A stretch of 47,074 nt of DNA from Methylocella silvestris (lineage in GTDB: Bacteria; Pseudomonadota; Alphaproteobacteria; Rhizobiales; Beijerinckiaceae). A program made the translations under genes and the position numbers. Shown here piece after piece: positions 43,733-47,074 of this stretch (within the stretch, counting starts at the first letter, position 1; each line of letters starts with the position of its first letter). Where the stretch lies: assembly GCF_002891535.1 (NCBI RefSeq), contig NZ_PDZR01000026.1, positions 1 to 47,074 on the forward strand, given 5' to 3'. Below the pieces are notes generated by a model. It worked only from the letters and a program-made list of their open reading frames with translations. It was not told the DNA's origin and made no database searches.

Positions 43733-46700
43733 ATGAAAGACAACTCCGCAGTCGAGACGCCGCCGGGCGTCGCCATCGTCGGGATGGCCGGGCGCTTCCC
43801 CGGCGCGGACGATGTCGCCGGGTTCTGGCGCAATTTGCGCGAAAACGTCGAATCGATCAGCCATTTCACCGACGCCGAGCTTGAGGACGCCTTCGACCCG
43901 AGCGTGCGCGGCGATCCGAATTTCGTGCGCGCCCGTTCGATTCTGGAAGGCGTCGAGAATTTCGACGCCGGCTTTTTTGCAATGCATGCGCGCGAGGCGG
44001 AGCTGACCGATCCGCAGCATCGCGTTTTCCTCGAATGCGCCTGGCAGACGCTGGAGGACGCGGGCTACGATCCGGCGGCCTATAAGGGCGCCATCGGCGT
44101 CTTCGCCGGCTGCAGCATGAGCACCTATTTCCTCCGCAACGTCCTCAGGGATCGCGCCGCGGTGGAGCTGTTCACGAGCAATTATCAGGTCGGCAGTTAT
44201 GGCGAACTGATCGGCGCGTTGCCCGATGTGTTCGCGACGCGGCTGTCCTACAAGCTTGGCCTGCGCGGTCCGGCGATGACGATCCAGACCGCCTGCTCGA
44301 CGTCGCTCGTCGCCATCGCCGAGGCGTGCAAAAGCCTGCTCCTCTACGAATCCGACATGGCGCTGGCCGGCGGCGTCTCGATTACCTTCCCGCAAAAGCG
44401 CGGCTATCTCGCGCTTGAAGGCGCGATGGTTTCGCCGACCGGCCATGTGCGCAGCTTCGACGCCAAGGCTGACGGCACGGTGTTCGGCAGCGGCGCCGGC
44501 GTCGTGCTGTTGAAGCGGATCGAAGACGCCATCGCCGACGGCGACACGATCTACGCCGTCATCCGCGGGACTGCGCTGAACAATGACGGCGCGGCGCGGG
44601 CGGGTTTCACGGCGCCGAGCGTCAACGGCCAGTGGGAGGCCATCGCGGCGGCCCTCGCCAATGCCGAAGTCGAGGCGCGTTCGATCTCTTATGTCGAATG
44701 CCACGGAACGGCGACGCCGCTTGGCGATCCGATCGAGGTCGCCGGCCTTACCCGGGCGTTCCGGGCGAGCACCGACGACGTCGGCTTCTGCGCTTTGGGG
44801 TCGGTGAAGCCTAATGTCGGCCATCTCGACGCGGCGGCTGGTGTCGCCGGCGTCATCAAGACGGCGCTCGCGCTCAGAACAAGGCAATTGCCGGCGACGC
44901 TCCATTTCGAGACGCCCAATCCACGCATCGCCTTCGAGGGCGGCCCCTTCTATGTCAACAAGACATGGCGGGACTGGCCGCAGGAGACCGGCCCCCGCCG
45001 CGCCGGCGTGAGCGCCTTTGGCGTCGGCGGCACCAACGCCCATATCGTGCTGGAAGAAGCGCCGCCCGCCGTGTCGGAGGCGTCAATCCGTCCGACGCAG
45101 ATCATCTGCGTTTCGGCGCGCAGCGCCGCCGCGCTCGAAAAGGCGCGACAGAATCTTGCTGCCTATCTCGCCGACAATCCGCGGACGCCGCTCGCCGACG
45201 TTGCCTTTACGATGGCCGCCGGGCGCCGCGCTTTTGTCCATCGCGCCGCGATCGCGGCCGATGACGCCGCCGCCGCTTCGGCCACGCTGAAATCGGGGCA
45301 GGGCCTTGTCTTCGGCGCTCCGAAGGGGGAGCCGCGAAAGATCGCCTTCATGTTCCCGGGGCAGGGCGCGCAATATCCGGCGATGGGGCAGGGTCTGTTC
45401 GAGACCGAGCCGGCTTTCGCCGACAGCATGCGCCGCAGCGCCGAAATCCTGCGCCCGATTCTGAACGCCGATCTCTGCGCTCTTCTTTATGGCGACGAGG
45501 CCGAGCGACTGTCCGCGCAGGCGCTACAGGCGACGGAGTTCGCGCAGCCCGCTCTGTTCTCGGTGGGCCTGGCGCTGGCCGAGCTCTGGCGCGAGCGCGG
45601 CGTCGCGCCGCAGATGATGATCGGGCACAGCGTCGGCGAATTCGTCGGCGCCTGCCTTGCCGGCGTGTACTCGCATGAGGACGCGCTGCGCCTCATCGCC
45701 GCGCGCGGCCGTCTGATGCAGGAGATGCCATCGGGCTCGATGATGGCCGTGCGTCTGCCGGAAGCGGAGCTGGCGCCCTATCTGAAGGGAGATGTCGCGC
45801 TCGCCGCCGTCAACGGGCCAAAGCTCTGCGTCGCCGCCGGGCCGGATGACGCGATCGCCGCGCTCGACGCACAATTGTCCGCGCAAGGCGTGATGACGCG
45901 GCGTCTGCATACGTCGCACGCCTTCCATTCACCCATGATGGAGCCGGCCGCGAACGCGCTGCGCAAGGTGGTCGAAGGCGTGAAGCTTTCACCGCCGACC
46001 GTGCCGCTGATCTCATCGACGACAGGGGGCTGGCTGACGGCGGCGGAGGCGGTTTCGCCCGACTATTGGGCCGCTCATTGCCGCGAACCGGTGCGGTTTT
46101 CCGCCGGCCTCAAAACCATGCTCGACGCGGCGGGCCCCGATCCGATCCTGATCGAGGCCGGGCCGGGGGTCACTTTGTCGACTTTGGCGCGGCAGGGCGG
46201 CGCGGGAAACGCGCCCGACGCCGTGCTCGCATCGCTGCCAGACGCATCGCGCGAGGCGTCCGACACCGAGATTTTCGCCCGCGCGACGGCCCAGCTCTGG
46301 TGCGCCGGAGTCGTGATCGACTGGCGCGGGCTCTTTTCGCACGAAAGGCGGCTGCGCGTTCCGCTGCCGACCTATCCTTTCGAGCGCGCGCGCCACTGGC
46401 TCGAGGCGCCGCCTGTCACCCATGCGGCCGGGGCGCTCGCGGATACAGCGCCGCGCGAGCCTGAAGTTTTGGCCTCGCTCGCCGCGGGCGCGTCTTCAGC
46501 ATTTCCGACAAATGAGATTTTTCCGCCAATGGCTGCAGCACCCATGACGACTTCGCAAAATGATACGGCATCCACCGCCGCCGGAATGACAGACAAGCTG
46601 CGCCGGCATCTTGTCGATCTGCTCGAGAGCCTGTCCGGCGAATCAGTCGCCGACGCCGCGCCTGACGCGACCTTCCTCGAAATGGGCTTCGATTCGCTGT

Positions 46701-47074
46701 TCCTCAGCCAGGTGACGCAACAGTTGCAGCGCGACTTCAAGGTCAAGCTGACCTTCCGGCAATTGCTGGGGGATCTCGCCACCATCCCGGCGCTCGCCGC
46801 CCATATCGAGGAGGTGCTGCCGCCGGAGACCCGCACCGCTTACGCGCCGTCCGCGCCAGCGGCCATCCCCGCGGCGGCGGCGGCGCCAGCCAGCGCGCCG
46901 CTTGCGGTCACATCCTTTGCCGTGCCTGTCGCCGCCGCCCTGCCGCCGCTTGGCGCCGGCGCCTCAGGCGTTGAGCAGATCATTCGCGATCAGCTCGAAA
47001 CGATGAGCCGGCTCATGGCCAATCAGCTTGCCGCTCTTGGCGGGTCGCCAGTGCTTGCCGCCCCAGCCCCAGCC
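43733..47074 (+). CDS. Type I polyketide synthase KS-AT-ACP (partial)
   Basis: The gene continues past the window; 1114 codons are present. A ketosynthase comes first (about 10-430), with catalytic Cys188 in 'TACSTSL', His324 in 'HGTATPLGDP' and His364 in 'NVGHLDAAAG'. An acyltransferase follows (about 545-840), with 'FPGQGAQYPAMG', Ser633 in 'GHSVGEFVGA' and the HAFH motif at 729, which predicts malonyl-CoA. A carrier domain has Ser988 in 'MGFDSLFLSQ'. No KR, DH or ER lies between AT and ACP, so the beta-keto group should stay unless changed later. After the carrier an Ala/Pro linker leads to an amphipathic stretch ('IIRDQLETMSRLMANQLAAL') before the window edge. Confidence 0.92.
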   Translation, partial: MKDNSAVETPPGVAIVGMAGRFPGADDVAGFWRNLRENVESISHFTDAELEDAFDPSVRGDPNFVRARSILEGVENFDAGFFAMHAREAELTDPQHRVFLECAWQTLEDAGYDPAAYKGAIGVFAGCSMSTYFLRNVLRDRAAVELFTSNYQVGSYGELIGALPDVFATRLSYKLGLRGPAMTIQTACSTSLVAIAEACKSLLLYESDMALAGGVSITFPQKRGYLALEGAMVSPTGHVRSFDAKADGTVFGSGAGVVLLKRIEDAIADGDTIYAVIRGTALNNDGAARAGFTAPSVNGQWEAIAAALANAEVEARSISYVECHGTATPLGDPIEVAGLTRAFRASTDDVGFCALGSVKPNVGHLDAAAGVAGVIKTALALRTRQLPATLHFETPNPRIAFEGGPFYVNKTWRDWPQETGPRRAGVSAFGVGGTNAHIVLEEAPPAVSEASIRPTQIICVSARSAAALEKARQNLAAYLADNPRTPLADVAFTMAAGRRAFVHRAAIAADDAAAASATLKSGQGLVFGAPKGEPRKIAFMFPGQGAQYPAMGQGLFETEPAFADSMRRSAEILRPILNADLCALLYGDEAERLSAQALQATEFAQPALFSVGLALAELWRERGVAPQMMIGHSVGEFVGACLAGVYSHEDALRLIAARGRLMQEMPSGSMMAVRLPEAELAPYLKGDVALAAVNGPKLCVAAGPDDAIAALDAQLSAQGVMTRRLHTSHAFHSPMMEPAANALRKVVEGVKLSPPTVPLISSTTGGWLTAAEAVSPDYWAAHCREPVRFSAGLKTMLDAAGPDPILIEAGPGVTLSTLARQGGAGNAPDAVLASLPDASREASDTEIFARATAQLWCAGVVIDWRGLFSHERRLRVPLPTYPFERARHWLEAPPVTHAAGALADTAPREPEVLASLAAGASSAFPTNEIFPPMAAAPMTTSQNDTASTAAGMTDKLRRHLVDLLESLSGESVADAAPDATFLEMGFDSLFLSQVTQQLQRDFKVKLTFRQLLGDLATIPALAAHIEEVLPPETRTAYAPSAPAAIPAAAAAPASAPLAVTSFAVPVAAALPPLGAGASGVEQIIRDQLETMSRLMANQLAALGGSPVLAAPAPA

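Noticed and set aside
43682-45043. 453-codon minus-strand open frame
   Set aside because: It is antisense to the ketosynthase, whose catalytic triad is intact on the plus strand.
1-47074. tRNA, rRNA, CRISPR array or riboswitch
   Set aside because: Reading both strands by eye showed no cloverleaf-like gene, regular spacer-repeat array or known riboswitch core; a covariance search could still find a weak one.

Overview
The window looks like chromosome of an alphaproteobacterial methanotroph of the Beijerinckiaceae, most like Methylocella. The reasons are a complete soluble methane monooxygenase (sMMO) operon in the order mmoX-Y-B-Z-D-C followed by mmoR and mmoG, a rhizobial-type Irr iron regulator, high-GC coding sequence, and housekeeping genes arranged as in Rhizobiales. 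The genus is inferred from gene order and recalled protein similarity; no search was run.

Layout. 1-3030: a TPR lipoprotein and a membrane-fused spermidine-synthase-like protein. 3031-7480: a decayed accessory patch with gene debris, a truncated IS5-family element, an AlpA/HTH/tyrosine-integrase module whose integrase is frameshifted, and about 1.1 kb without a convincing gene. 7480-15700: an iron and heme block. hemP-hmuTUV run on +; a TonB-dependent heme receptor and an IsdG-type heme monooxygenase run on -. An 82-residue conserved protein, a small c-type cytochrome, Irr and a secreted triple-repeat protein follow. 16322-26182: the sMMO operon on -, with a sigma-54-type promoter and a palindromic candidate activator site upstream of mmoX. 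A 116-residue unknown protein is encoded between mmoR and mmoG. 27026-28462: a divergent exported serine protease behind a symmetric operator-like region.

28929-41094: housekeeping genes, namely DUF502, thrB, rnhA, a peroxiredoxin, a DsbD-N-like protein, YqgE, a GGDEF/EAL protein, a GNAT acetyltransferase, an M16 peptidase, thrC, a SURF1 protein and a DUF983 protein. Many of these overlap by about 4 bases. 41720-47074 (window edge): the start of a hybrid NRPS/PKS assembly line, with an adenylation-thiolation protein followed by KS-AT-ACP that runs off the window.

How it fits together: MmoXYZ is the hydroxylase, MmoB the coupling protein and MmoC the reductase. MmoR is the sigma-54 activator, MmoG a GroEL-like chaperone, and MmoD a small accessory protein. 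The neighbouring heme and iron genes would supply an iron-demanding lifestyle, but a regulatory link is only inferred. The least explained items are the NRPS/PKS system with a valine-like specificity code, the small gene between mmoR and mmoG, and the dyad sites in the mmoX/protease intergenic region.
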